Positions 22,700 through 33,386 of a stretch of 64,000 bases of DNA are shown in pieces (position 1 is the first letter of the stretch; each line of letters begins with the position of its first letter). Location: positions 62,626,282 through 62,690,281 of the forward strand of contig NC_087066.1 in the NCBI RefSeq assembly GCF_963678635.1, given 5' to 3'. The notes under the pieces were generated by a model. The model ran no database searches. It had not been told where the DNA came from and was given only the letters and a program-made list of their open reading frames with translations. The DNA comes from Symsagittifera roscoffensis (lineage: Eukaryota > Xenacoelomorpha > Acoela > Convolutidae). The position numbers and the translations under genes were made by a program.

Positions 22700-24437
22700 T
22701 TAAACAACTTCCAAATTTGACTTTTTCATAAGTTGGCAGCTATTTATTTTTGATTTTCCAGTCAAAAAACGTTGAAACTGGAATTATATTATGTTTCAGT
22801 TTCAAGTTGAAAGATGAGTCATATTTTGCGCGATTGCATTATGATTCATAGCCCAACTTACTTAATTTTCGAGTAATATGATTTGTTTTATTGTTTCGAG
22901 AGGTATGATTCCCCTCTTTAATTGTCATCTATTGTAATTTAGTGTTTTTCTTCACTATTCCCTGAAGATTTTCGACTGAAAACAATTATTTTAGACTTTT
23001 TTTGATTTCAGTTTAAGAGAGTGTGATTTGAAATATTCTGATTCAATTTCGAAACCTTCTTCCAGCTAATGTAAGGCAAAACTTACATCGTGGTGTTCAC
23101 AAAAATTAAGCTTATCGTCGGTGCATAGCACAACTTCACACGAACTGGACATTTTCTATTTGAGATCAATTATTTACAGATTGAAAAATTGAGGTTGCAG
23201 TACAGTTCCCTGTGGAACCTCATGATCTTGTGAGATCCATTTCGATTCGATGTTCTTTAATTTTTTTTTCGTTGTCGGTTGCTGATGAATACGTTTAACT
23301 CTGTTATAGCGCTTTTAAAAAGCATTAACTTACTTGGTTTTTTGTTGAAGAAATCTATGATTAATAAAATCGAACGCATTTGATAGATCTAGTAATGAGC
23401 AAGCAACTTATTTGTTGTTGTCAAATGCTTTTCTTGATGATGCGTTACAGTATAAGATTTAAGTTGAATAAGACTTATAGATAGTTAAATGAGACAACAT
23501 TTGAATACGACGTACGAAGCCCAAATTGAGTAAAACATAGGAGGTTGTTTGATTGTAGATACTCTTGTAACTGTTTTTACAAAAGTTTTTCAAAAGTGTT
23601 TAGGTACTCCGGTTATTGAAATAGTCCTGATGTTTTCTGGGTCTACTGCAACGTCTTTTTTATAAGTTGGCGTCACAAATGCTTTTTTGATAAGCTACTG
23701 AAGCATATCCTTCTTCAAAAATCGTTAAGAAGGAACGTTAAGCTCGTATAGTTTTCAGTATATCAGAGCCCATGCTGGATTTCGGTCCTTCCTGGAGGTT
23801 CTTCTGCATTAAGGCTGAGTAGTTCAATTTTGCATTCAACGGCAGTGATGAAATGAAATGAAAAACTTTTAATTATCTAAATGAGATGTGTCTTTCCTTA
23901 AAAAAAATTGAGGACATGTATTTTAGGAGGTTTGCTGTTTCGGGATGGTTTGTTTTTGATTCTCCAAAAGAGTTATTTAGAAGATAAAAGCTACTTGCAT
24001 TTCTTGTTTGGAATTTTCTCGTCATTTGTTATGTTTTCGTTTTGGCGCTCATTTTTTTTCACGAAAACGGCTTCAATATAAATTTTTCGATCTCTAAATT
24101 CAGTCTAGGTTTATCATTTCGTATAAATATTGTTTTTGGCGAGGCACATTTTTTGATGGCTCTCACAATATTGGAACAAAAATATTTTTACATGTCCTCA
24201 CGAGTGTTTTTATTGTAGAAGTTTTCCCGGTTTTTCCTCTAAAGATGTGTCTCTCAAATTTCAATTCTGAATACTTGCTTTTGTCATATATTGCGTGTTT
24301 GATGGGGATAATCCGATTAAACACCTTGAGCTCTACACATATGAATAGCGTGACTATGTGATCCGTTTTAATCGAGGGAATGAAAGTAACTGACCTAATT
24401 GACCTGTTTGATTTTTCTTTCAAAATGATTATAGTAG
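22700..24437 (-). pseudogene. Decayed LINE (non-LTR) reverse transcriptase, copy 1
   Basis: In broken minus-strand frames the order is an endonuclease end (about 24430-24160), the RT entry block (TPTYKK, then ITGVPKHFEKLL) near 23720-23560, a worn DLSNAFDFINH-like motif A near 23400, a PQGTVLQP motif near 23210, and a CTDDKL remnant of the YADD box near 23120. This is the layout of CR1/L3-like LINEs. A second copy is at 58519-60035. The 24437 end is where a Maverick inserted. Confidence 0.6.
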
Positions 24438-24655
24438 TATATGAGTGAGGGAGTGTGGGGGGTGCCTGCTGACCCCCATGTATTAACATATGCTATAGAG
24501 TATCCGGTCAGCAGGCTATGTATTAAGATAGGCTATAGATTTTCCAATGTATTAGGATAGGGAATAGGTTTCCCAATGTATTAAGATACGAGGTTTCAGA
24601 TGGTAAGATGGTAAGTTTCAGAAAGTTTTTTAGCCTATCTTACAGTGAAATTAGT
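24438..24655. mobile_element. Stub of a third Maverick terminus (C)
   Basis: After an abrupt break in the LINE, this 218-bp piece has the same plan as the end of element A: a G-run, an 11-bp stem (arms 24464-24474 and 24506-24516), then repeats of the ATGTATTAAGATA-type motif. Its stem sequence differs from those of A and B. No other part of this element is present, so it is a solo end or a deletion remnant. Confidence 0.65.
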
Positions 24656-26796
24656 CTGAAGACCCACATGTATTAAGATAGGGAATAGAGCATCCGGTCT
24701 TCAAGCTATGTATTAAGATTGGGTATGGAGTCTACAATGTATTAAGATAGGGAATACCGATGGTAAGGTTTCAGTGTGATGGTAAGAGAAAGAAAAACGA
24801 AAATTTTTTGGTTTTTGTTTATTTTTTTCGCAAAATTTTTGGCGCGCGTTATCTAATTGGGAACAATTAATTGCTAATTACGTGTATAATTAAGGTTTTG
24901 TATGTAGTTTTTTTTGGTGCATGGTAAGTCAATGGTAAGAGTTTTTGTGCAAAAACTTGGAATTTTTATCAAATTAAAATTTTTTCGAAAAAAATCAAAA
25001 CACGATAAGATTAGCTATTATTTGACCAAATTTATTAGATAATCCTACTTTCTATCTAAATGAAACAATAATCTTACTTTCTATCTAATTGAAACAATGC
25101 TGAAACCTGCAGAAACTTTGAAAAATTTCAAATTTTTTGAGAAAAAATTGCAAAAGTTTCAAGTATTTGGAAAAAATTGCAAAAAATTCAAGTATTTGGG
25201 ACAAACTGCAAATTTTTGGAAAAAATTGCAGAAATCTCATAATTTTGGTTAATGTATTGTTGTTTTTGATCTAATTTTAAACATAATTTTACGTATTGAT
25301 TTTAAAAATAAGCTAAGACTGTATTTTAATTGGCATTATGTTGAGACAATGATACAAAATTTTGAATAAAAATGACTTTTTCCACAATTTTTTCTCAAAA
25401 TGTTGAAATACAATGAAGTTTACCTTAATTTGAGCTAAATACTTGGTTATTCAATGCTCTAAACACTGAAAAGAAGGTTCATAGTAGCAGAATCAATATT
25501 GAAACTTCCGGAAAACAGTGAAATTAGTCGTAATTTTTGAAAAGGTAAAATGAAAATTAATCAAATTTACATGAATTTTTCCATTTCGATTTTTTTATTT
25601 TGGTTTTTAACTCCATGATTCAACTCTTCATTTTTTTTTATTGAGTTACCCAAATTTGTACAAAAATTACAACTTGTGAGAAATTTTTTATGTTAAGAAT
25701 TAGAAATTTCAGATTATTGATAAAAAATGAACAGTTTATTGCTAAAATTGTTTAAAATGGGATAAATGTTTCTTAAAAATTTATTCGATATTGGGTCAAA
25801 TTCAACAAAAACTTCTTCATAACTGATGATTATCTCTCCGATTTTAATTAAGAAAAAACTCTATGTAGTGAAAATGTAGTAATGTATTGTATATAGTGTT
25901 GTATATTCTATGTAGTATTGTGTATGTATGTAGCAAGGAAAAGTAGATCTTGAAAGCAAGTTTTCGATTTATGCTTTATGTATCTTCTTCCAAAAGATGT
26001 CGAATTGGGTTTGCTTCTCAAAAATTATCCTCAAAACATTTGATCTTTCATATAAGTACCTAATATAACAAATTATAACAACTTTTTCTAATGAATTACG
26101 CATAAATATAAGACTTTGAGAATTTTTATGTCAGATTTTTTCTCAAGATATACTTTAAAAGCTAAATTTTAGTAAAATTATCTCAAGTCTTCTAAGGAAT
26201 AAACTAAGTTTCTCTCTCATTTTAGCATTTTTTCAATTTCTGCTTCATCTACTATCTACCAAATGAATCCAATTTTAGCAAATTTTTACTTGAAAATTGA
26301 ATTTTAGATGAAAAAATGTATCGTTTCAACGAACGTTCAATAATACCATAAATCCTTTAATAAAAAGCTTTAAAGGATTTTCTAAACCTCATAACTGTAT
26401 ATTGCTGTTTAAATCTGAATTTCTATTTTAGACTAAATTTTTAGTTGAAATGATGTATATCATTATCTTGAAACTTTCAAAGTTTAGCAAAATATACATT
26501 TTTTCCAGGTCATTTATCAATTTCTTTTCTGAAATCATCAAAAAATCAAGAGAAAAACATAATTCCTAATAAGTCAAACCACATTATCTGCTTAAAAAGC
26601 TCTGCTCTGTGAACACTAAACAAAGGAAAACTTTAAAATAGTAACTACAAAAAACCTTTCAATTAATTGATGTTTTCCAAATATCCAAGTTTTACAATTG
26701 TTAGGCGAATACTTAAATACTCATTAGCATATGTTATGCACTTTACTACAAATTTTTCACAACAAAGTCTCCGCAAGCTTGCAACCAAGGGAGTTT

Positions 26797-27278
26797 TTAC
26801 TGTTGATTAAAAGTTTTCGGATCGAGTTCCATGGAAAGCTTCACGACGATTTGAACTCGATTTTTGCTGTCTTTAACATCAATCAAAACCTTTGAATAAA
26901 GAAAATAAATAACAATTCAGGCAATGTAATGAAAACACTGTATAATTACTGACTAGATTTGTTACAATTGCTAAGAATTTTCAGATTCAGTAAAAACTAA
27001 TAATCATAGTAATTTCTAAGTTTTTCAAAAAAAAAACTTGAAAATTTTACCTTCTCCTGAAGTGTGTTTGCAGTCTGCTGAGCACATAATTTAATAATAT
27101 GCTGAGAATGCTTCTTCTTGAAATGATTAGCGAATTCCTCGCTGCTATAAGTATAAAAGTTACAGTTAGAACACTTCAAAACACCACATGTTCTACGATG
27201 TCTTGATGCATCTTTGTGAGTGTATTCCCTGCCACATTCAAGACATGCAACTCTTTCGTTTCTATTGAGTGAAGTCAT
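26797..27278 (-). CDS. Spliced two-finger C2H2 zinc-finger protein (left TIR copy)
   Basis: Exon 1 (27278-27051, 76 codons) ends at GTAAAATT; exon 2 (26889-26797) follows an acceptor reading TTATTCAAAG and ends at TAA. The 106-residue product has two fingers (CLECGREYTHKDASRHRRTC; CSNCNFYTYSSEEFANHFKKKH). These match the N-terminus of the Maverick A polymerase (32966-32169), beginning with the same LNRNE start. So this is a polymerase zinc-finger module kept as its own gene. The exon 2 tail is a short beta-like segment. Likely nuclear DNA or RNA binding; role unknown. Confidence 0.65.
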
Positions 27279-27479
27279 CTCAATAGTAATGAAAATTTAA
27301 ATGGAAGATTTAAAATGTACCAAATTTTTAGATAAAGTGAGTTGAATAGCCTCAAAAAATGAATAAAAGTAAATAAAAACAGCAAATTTATTAACCAATT
27401 GTTTTTAACGAGAAAGAAAAACAGAATGGATATGCTATTTAGCCTAGATAAAACAAAAATCATCCAATCTAACCATGGA

Positions 27480-27830
27480 ATTTTCATAAGTATCAACCAA
27501 TCAGAGTCGAGCATTAATTACAAGAAAACTTTTATCTTTTCTGATATCAACCAATCAGAATTGAGCTTCAATAGTCATGTGATTTTTGACAAATTCAATG
27601 TCCACCAATCAGAATTGAGCTCCAAAATTCATGTAATTTTCAACAAATTCAATGTCAACCTATCAGAATTGAGCTTCAAAAGTCATGAAATTTTCAAGAA
27701 ATTTAATGTCAACCAATCAGAGTTGAGCTCTTCTTCTCATGAATTTTTCAACAATTTCTTTAAAATTTGTAGATTTTGAGGATACTTTCACAGACAATAT
27801 TTGAGTTAATAACCAATCAGAATGAACTAA
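27480..27830. promoter_or_regulatory. Tandem CCAAT-box array in left TIR of B
   Basis: Seven near-perfect CCAATCAGA boxes (one reads CCTATCAGA) recur every ~60 bp, embedded in a degenerate repeat upstream of the minus-strand zinc-finger gene. CCAATCAG is the NF-Y consensus. The 126-residue frame through the array is a by-product of its period. The inverted copy lies at 53370-53725. Confidence 0.6.
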
Positions 27831-28047
27831 TCACAGATTTTAAAAAATTTTGTAGATCAGAACCAGACTATGTTTATGAAACTTCTTAATTAATAAATTT
27901 TATTGAATTTTTCCAATTTAACTAAGCTTTGAAGTTTGATGCCCTAGTGGGACAAATGAGATTTCCTGTCTAGTTTATATTGTTTTTTTTCGATATTCAA
28001 TTCAAATTTTGTAATTTCGATCAAAATTTTTTCGATTTGTTCTATTT

Positions 28048-28352
28048 CTAACCAGTGAAAAAAGAAATTACCAAAATATACGTTTTTATCGTTTTCTTTT
28101 TGGTATATTGTAGTATAAAAAACCGGAAGTCTATTAAATTTGGATAAACGATCAAAAGATATTCTGACAAATCTGGATTTTTTATTCGTATCAAATTCAA
28201 AACAGTAATCGAATTGATGTTCCTTATCTCCAATTTCTGTTTCATGGGCTCTTCCATTGTTTTGTTTTTTACTGCTCGACCACCCAATCTGAGTTAACTC
28301 CTCTAAATAAAAACATTGTTGATAAATCGTTGATTCTTTTTTGTAATCTCCT
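28048..28352 (-). pseudogene. Truncated copy of the 155-residue accessory gene
   Basis: Matches the last two thirds of the gene at 52682-53149 in inverted orientation; the first third is missing because homology breaks at 28352, and the end is altered by a small indel. It lies in the left TIR of B at the rearrangement junction. Confidence 0.6.
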
Positions 28353-28379
28353 AATCTTCTTTTTTGTAATCTTCTTTTT
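28353..28379. other. Templated filler at a rearrangement junction
   Basis: Read on the minus strand, GATTACAAAAAAGA appears three times in a row across this junction between the B TIR and the inverted copy of 46380-47010. The last copy is the one native to the gene at 52855. The extra copies are short templated insertions next to a shared TTACA. Confidence 0.7.
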
Positions 28380-29010
28380 TGTAAATTTGGGAGGAGAACT
28401 CAAAGTTGACGAATTTTTCAAAGCAGACTTCTGGAAATCTGATTCCAAACCGACTCAAGCAGGATTTTGAACTTTGAAAATCTTTAAAAAAATGGAGGAA
28501 TAAAGAACTTTCTGGGGAGTTTTGACAAATTTGGGAGTAGGGAATAAAAAGAATCTTTGAAATATTATCGTAAGACTTTTTCATTAACTTCAAGTTTTCT
28601 AAAATAAATCAAATTTCTTTTCTAGTCAGGTGTAACTCAGCAGTAAGTTTATAACTTTGATACGCAATATGTGGATCAAAAATAAACTTTTTGATTGAGT
28701 AAGTTTCCCTAAAGAGACTTTTACTTAGTCGAAGAACTCTATTTTGGACAACATAAACGTCCAAAAAATTGTGAAAAAATTAAGAATCTACATCTATTTC
28801 ATCAATAAGGAAATCACACGGAATATTAACTTTTTTCTTGTAGAGTAATTCAAGGAAGTTCAAATGCTTTTTAATTGACATTCTTCAAAAATGAATATTT
28901 TGAATCCAAAGTTATGTCTAAAAACTGCTTACTTCTGATTGATAGAAATATTTTCTGGAAAATTCTAAAAATTTCGAAGGAATGACAGTAGTAGATGTTG
29001 GAGGTGATCA
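28380..29010 (-). repeat. Inverted copy of the right flank of element A
   Basis: These 631 bp are the inverted equivalent of 46380-47010, also 631 bp, joined directly to the A termini on both sides. The segment includes a broken piece of the 154-residue accessory gene (28884-28380). A simple insertion cannot give identical inverted flanks, so one flank was copied. Confidence 0.75.
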
Positions 29011-29578
29011 GGGGGGGGGGGGGTGCATGGCGGACCCCATGTATTAAGATACGTTATAGATTTCCGGTCCGCCATGCTATGTATTAAGATAGGGAATAGA
29101 TTTCCCGTGTATTAAGATAGGTTATAGGTTTCCCATGTATTAAGATACGATGTTTTTGTGTCGGGAAAAATTTTGGAAAAAATTTTGGGAAAAAATTTGG
29201 AAAAATTTTGACACAAAATTTTTGGAAAAATTTTTGGCGCGCGTTACCTAATTGGGAACAATTAATTGTTAATTACGTGTAGATTGTAGAATAAAGGTTA
29301 TGTATATAGTTTTTTGGTGCATGGTAAGTCAATGGTAAGAGTTTTTGTGCAAAAACTTGAAATTTTTATCAACAAAATTTTCAAAAAAAATTCAAAACAC
29401 GATAAGATTTGTTTAATTTGATCTAATAAAAATTATTAGATATTTTTACTTTCTACCTATCTGAATCTATTCTGAACCTACAGAGACATCGAAAAAAAAA
29501 GTCAAGTTTTTTGAGAAAAAAGTTTAAATTACAATGAAAATATATAAATCACTGCATCGTATATTAAGTTTACCGCAA
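29011..29578. repeat. Left TIR of element A
   Basis: Inverted match to 45816-46379. It has 13 G residues, a 12-bp stem GCATGGCGGACC (29025-29036) paired with 29066-29077, then repeats of TGTATTAAGATAGGGAATAG and variants, and AT-rich DNA up to the polymerase 3' end. Confidence 0.88.
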
Positions 29579-29650
29579 TAATTTACATTTTATTATCATG
29601 AAACCATAATAATACGACATCTTATACAATTTATTACATCAGAAGAGTTC

Positions 29651-32221
29651 TTATAAATCCAATGGTTTTGTATGAATTCCATCATCTTGCACTTGTCTTT
29701 TAGGATAAAAATAACTTAGTCCTTTCTTTGTCTGTTCATATGTAGCAACCATATGATTTATAGTTCTGAATCCTCTATTAGTAGATGTTAAGTTGATAGC
29801 TTCATCGAGTACTCTCCTATACTTTGTTAAAGGTCCATCTCCAGAGTCTTCTAGAACCCGCTTATTCAATCCTTTGCTGCTAAATTTGAGCTTGTCTGAC
29901 TTGTTGTCATAGCAGCAATATGTCTTACTACATAAACAGAGCATTTCTGTGCACCTAAATTCTTCTTTGAAAAGTCCCGGCTCCCACTTATCATGTTTTT
30001 TATGGATACTACAACACGTTCGAGGAAAGAAATTAGATTTTGCATCCGCCTGGAAGGAATCTCTGCAATCACACTCCCTCATTTTTTCCCAAGCAACTCT
30101 CTTATCTGGTTGGATGCAATCGTACAAATTTTCTTCTGTAAGTGCCAAGTAAAGTGAGTCTGTGTCCATCTCCAACTCTTCAAACTTATTTACATCACAG
30201 AACTTGTCAAAGAAGTTGTAGTAGAGTTCCAACATTCTCAGCTTTGCATACTGAAGTATGAAAAAACCAACGATGATGGGTTCTCTATGTTCAATGGTTG
30301 ATTTCAACAACTCCACTTCATACAAGTTTTTTTCAACTGTATTCAGTCTTTTGAACAACGGTTCATTGATTGCCTTGTGAGTTTTTTCATCGTTCAGATA
30401 CTTCGTGATTGTATGCCTGGATCTATCCATGATCTGATATCCATAGGAGGAATTGCCCAAGAGCTTCATTGTTTCTGCTACAACTCCTGATAGGGGGTTT
30501 TCATCTCCTTCTCTTCTAGCATCAACCACTGACTGAACGAAATTATTAAAGCATTTCCGAGGAGAATATTCAACAAAACGATAAATTTTGGTGCATTGCA
30601 AGCCAAGTTCTAAATAAAAGTTGAATAGAGGAGTTATAACTGTTCCATTTTCTAGCTTGAAGCTAGATATAAGCATTCTCTGTGGATGTTTCAACATTTC
30701 ATTTTCAATAGCATAATTCTTCATATAGTCACCAATGTCGTTTCTTCCAACCTCAGTGTTTTTGAAAATTAGAGGAAAATTCGCAAATTTCGATTTCAGT
30801 TCATCTGGAACAACTAAGTCACACTGAACGTAATCAAAAAGAGATCCATCTTTTATTTTTGCTAGAAGAGAGTCTGTAGAAAGGGGTCTTTTGTAGGGAA
30901 AGTGGGTTCGAACATGATTTTTGATCTTGTCATTGGTTTTGAAATTTTGCCACCACTCACACTCCCACATTTCTTCAACTTTGTATCCTTTCTCTTGAAT
31001 GTATTCTCGTCTCATCTCATCCATCTCTCTCTTCTTATTTCCTTGCTCAATATCCTGTGCTGTTAAGGAGGGACGAGTTTCTTGACAATAAGAAAAGTGA
31101 TAGTAGCATCCCATTGCCTCGAATACTGTTTTACAGTGATCACAATAACCGTCCACATTAAAACAGTCAATTTTCTTCTGTTTTCCAGATGTAAAAAAGC
31201 TCTCAATTTTACATTCTGGTCTTGATTCTTGATAGAAAGATATGAACATATTCTCAAAGTTGCGAGTTCGATTATGTCTAGCCTTGAATTTCTGCATATC
31301 AGTGTCAAACTCCCATCTCGTATACAGTCCTGTTGGCATATCTTGACACATTGAATAGGGGTAAAGCTGGCTCGCATCAATTCCAACGATTGACTTACAA
31401 ATATTTGATGAATCTCTGATAAAGGTTTCATCTACAACAGCTTTTCGAGTGAACACAATCGAAGGCCCACCGGTCATGTCTTCTCGTATTTTTTCACACA
31501 AATCTTTATCACTTTCGCAAAATGGATAAAACTTGTAATTTGTAGATCTGTGTAGACATATGTTTGCTAGATTTGGAAGTGTACATCCAAGTTTCAACAT
31601 GTCTATCCCTTTGTTATGATAAAACTGTATCATTTTTTGCATTGCTTCCAGGGTTGGAACTACATCTTTGTTGTTGTACCACTGCAAAAAGTCTTTGAAC
31701 ACAGTCATTCCGTTTTTCTGCCAAGTTTGTTGTAAGTAACTGTAATTATCTAGACCAGATGCGGGTACAGTGTTGATTTGAAGCTTTTTCAGTGCTTGCT
31801 GTTCATCAAGTCCACTCTTCCTCAGTTTTTCATAATCAGTAAAGCCTTTGTCTAGTGGATTGTTGTTTCTAAGTTTACTGAAAAATGCTTCATATGGGGG
31901 CAGTCCTGGAAAATCAAGTTTGTCAGGGTTGTCAAACCACTCATAAGGAAAGAATCCTTTTGTTTCACTAGCTTTATAAGCTTTGAGAAATGAGTCCAGA
32001 GTTGTTGCTCCACCCAGAAATTTCATAATGTCAAGAAATTGTACATCTCCAAACTTGAAAGATATAAAATCATTTGCTTTTTTGATAACGGATGTTTCTT
32101 GCTCTTTATCGCGAATCAAATAAGGGATTAAGTAGGACTTGATCAAAATTAAGTCATATCTACCACTGTTAAATCCAAAAACAGGTAAAGTATTTATATA
32201 TCTCTCCAGATGTTGTTTCAA
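29651..32221 (-). CDS. Maverick protein-primed DNA polymerase B, catalytic part
   Basis: 856 residues from a non-ATG opening. ExoII-like N18/D23 (FGFNSGRYD), motif A D282 with SQLYP (284-288), a Cys/His-rich insertion (353-379, GYCDHCKTVF...GCYYH) of the kind seen in Polinton polymerases, motif B KLLGNSSYG (586-594) and motif C DTDS (686-689) are present in order. It would replicate the element from a terminal protein. The palm motifs are intact. The N-terminal third lies in another frame (32966-32169), overlapping by 53 bases, and the ExoI Asp-x-Glu motif is not found in either frame, so a deletion or frameshift at about 32200 has damaged proofreading. Confidence 0.85.
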   Translation of the reverse strand: MKQHLERYINTLPVFGFNSGRYDLILIKSYLIPYLIRDKEQETSVIKKANDFISFKFGDVQFLDIMKFLGGATTLDSFLKAYKASETKGFFPYEWFDNPDKLDFPGLPPYEAFFSKLRNNNPLDKGFTDYEKLRKSGLDEQQALKKLQINTVPASGLDNYSYLQQTWQKNGMTVFKDFLQWYNNKDVVPTLEAMQKMIQFYHNKGIDMLKLGCTLPNLANICLHRSTNYKFYPFCESDKDLCEKIREDMTGGPSIVFTRKAVVDETFIRDSSNICKSIVGIDASQLYPYSMCQDMPTGLYTRWEFDTDMQKFKARHNRTRNFENMFISFYQESRPECKIESFFTSGKQKKIDCFNVDGYCDHCKTVFEAMGCYYHFSYCQETRPSLTAQDIEQGNKKREMDEMRREYIQEKGYKVEEMWECEWWQNFKTNDKIKNHVRTHFPYKRPLSTDSLLAKIKDGSLFDYVQCDLVVPDELKSKFANFPLIFKNTEVGRNDIGDYMKNYAIENEMLKHPQRMLISSFKLENGTVITPLFNFYLELGLQCTKIYRFVEYSPRKCFNNFVQSVVDARREGDENPLSGVVAETMKLLGNSSYGYQIMDRSRHTITKYLNDEKTHKAINEPLFKRLNTVEKNLYEVELLKSTIEHREPIIVGFFILQYAKLRMLELYYNFFDKFCDVNKFEELEMDTDSLYLALTEENLYDCIQPDKRVAWEKMRECDCRDSFQADAKSNFFPRTCCSIHKKHDKWEPGLFKEEFRCTEMLCLCSKTYCCYDNKSDKLKFSSKGLNKRVLEDSGDGPLTKYRRVLDEAINLTSTNRGFRTINHMVATYEQTKKGLSYFYPKRQVQDDGIHTKPLDL

Positions 32222-32966
32222 AAATTGTAACGTTAGTAATCAACTTGAATCGCCACTTTGTGTTCTGGCGTTCTTGTGTACATTGTTCCACAATATCAAA
32301 TTTTTCTACTTTTCCTTGGATTGTTATCAAATCCGCTTTCGTACAAAGTAAGTGGGATTTTTCAAACAGAGTATTGTTTTCATGAGCGTAGAAATATCGA
32401 TATTCACCAGTCTCAATATTTCGAAGAACAAAACCCAGAGCAATATTGATTTTTGCGGCAGAGTCGAGCTTGTTGAAGACTTCTTCAAGTTTCTCGTTAA
32501 TGATTTTACTATCTAACTTGGACATTTGGAAGTTAAATATCTTATGTCTCCCATTTTCCATCTCCGTATCCACCAGAAAATGTTGACATGCACCAAGTTC
32601 CTCCTTCAATTTTTCACCATCTTCCCCTTCTTCCTCCACAATCTTGTTCAAGTCGGCTACCGTATCACTTGGCTTCCATTGTTTCACTCCATGTTCCTTT
32701 CTCCGATGTTGCTGGAGAGAGTAGTAACTCGGGAACTCTTGCTCACAAGAAGAACACACCGTTGATTGCTTGGAACTTGCTGGAGCATGTTTTTTAGCAA
32801 CATGATAGTTCATCTCGTCCTTGTTCTTTGTATAAAATTGACATTTGGAACACTTATGTTCCTCCTGCTTTTCACATCTTTTTCGATGTCTCGCATTATC
32901 AGCTCTCCTGTATTCCTGACCACATTCCTCACATTTTACTTTCTCGTTTCGGTTAAGGGCAGGCAT
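32169..32966 (-). CDS. Maverick polymerase N-terminal part with zinc fingers
   Basis: 265 residues. Fingers: CEECGQEYRRADNARHRKRC, CSKCQFYTKNKDEMNYHVAKKH and CSSCEQEF-YYSLQQHRRKEH. After a Glu-rich linker comes a conserved block (INIALGFVLRNIETGEYRYF and NTKWRFKLITNVT) that precedes the exonuclease domain in Maverick polymerases. The last ~15 residues are out of frame with the family; the catalytic part resumes in the next phase. The start is the ATG at 32966, just downstream of the CRE-rich divergent promoter. The same finger pair appears as separate genes in the B TIRs. Confidence 0.75.
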   Translation of the reverse strand: MPALNRNEKVKCEECGQEYRRADNARHRKRCEKQEEHKCSKCQFYTKNKDEMNYHVAKKHAPASSKQSTVCSSCEQEFPSYYSLQQHRRKEHGVKQWKPSDTVADLNKIVEEEGEDGEKLKEELGACQHFLVDTEMENGRHKIFNFQMSKLDSKIINEKLEEVFNKLDSAAKINIALGFVLRNIETGEYRYFYAHENNTLFEKSHLLCTKADLITIQGKVEKFDIVEQCTQERQNTKWRFKLITNVTIFETTSGEIYKYFTCFWI

Positions 32967-33149
32967 TATCTAAAAAAATTGGGACTTTTGAAATGTTCAA
33001 AATTTAAAAACTTAAAGTACCAATCGAATGAAAATACTCACTTTTCGTGAAGTAACGAAATGTAAAAATTGAAGTAAAATTCAATTAACTGTTTCTGATT
33101 GGTAAACAAAATGAATGATTTAACCCAATAAAATAAGTGTATTTATACT

Positions 33150-33320
33150 ATCAATGACGCCTACGCAATAATCATTTTACGGTAATGACGTCATTCTATA
33201 TTTAGAAGTGACGTCACCACCCACGCAATGTTCCATTTATGATAATGACGTTATTCTAGAAATAGAAATGACGTCAACACCCACGCAGTTTTTCTATTAT
33301 GGTAATGACGTCATTCCTTT
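33150..33320. promoter_or_regulatory. 60-bp tandem repeat with CRE palindromes: divergent promoter
   Basis: TGACGTCA occurs at 33186-33193, 33209-33216, 33269-33276 and 33306-33313, with TGACGTTA at 33246-33253; spacing repeats exactly every 60 bases. TGACGTCA is the CREB/ATF site. Each unit also has CACCCACGCA. The array lies between the divergent polymerase (start 32966) and the accessory gene starting near 33415, so it probably drives both. Confidence 0.7.
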
Positions 33321-33386
33321 GAAAGTTCTAGAATTTTCCAGAAAAATTTTCAACCAATCAGAACTAAGCAGTTTCTAGTCATAACT

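Larger units (their letters stand above)
24656..28352. repeat. Left terminal inverted repeat of element B
   Basis: Inverted match to 52855-57190, with small differences. It starts with an 8-bp stem (24657-24664 with 24696-24703), three copies of the 20-nt terminal motif, then AT-rich DNA to 26796 with no gene. After that come the spliced zinc-finger gene, the CCAAT-rich region and a truncated accessory gene. The homology breaks at 28352. Confidence 0.8.

Noticed and set aside
27399-27779. 126-codon frame with NQSELS repeats and its inverted copy at 53427-53807
   Set aside because: It is produced by the CCAAT-box repeat array and lies upstream of a real gene on the other strand.
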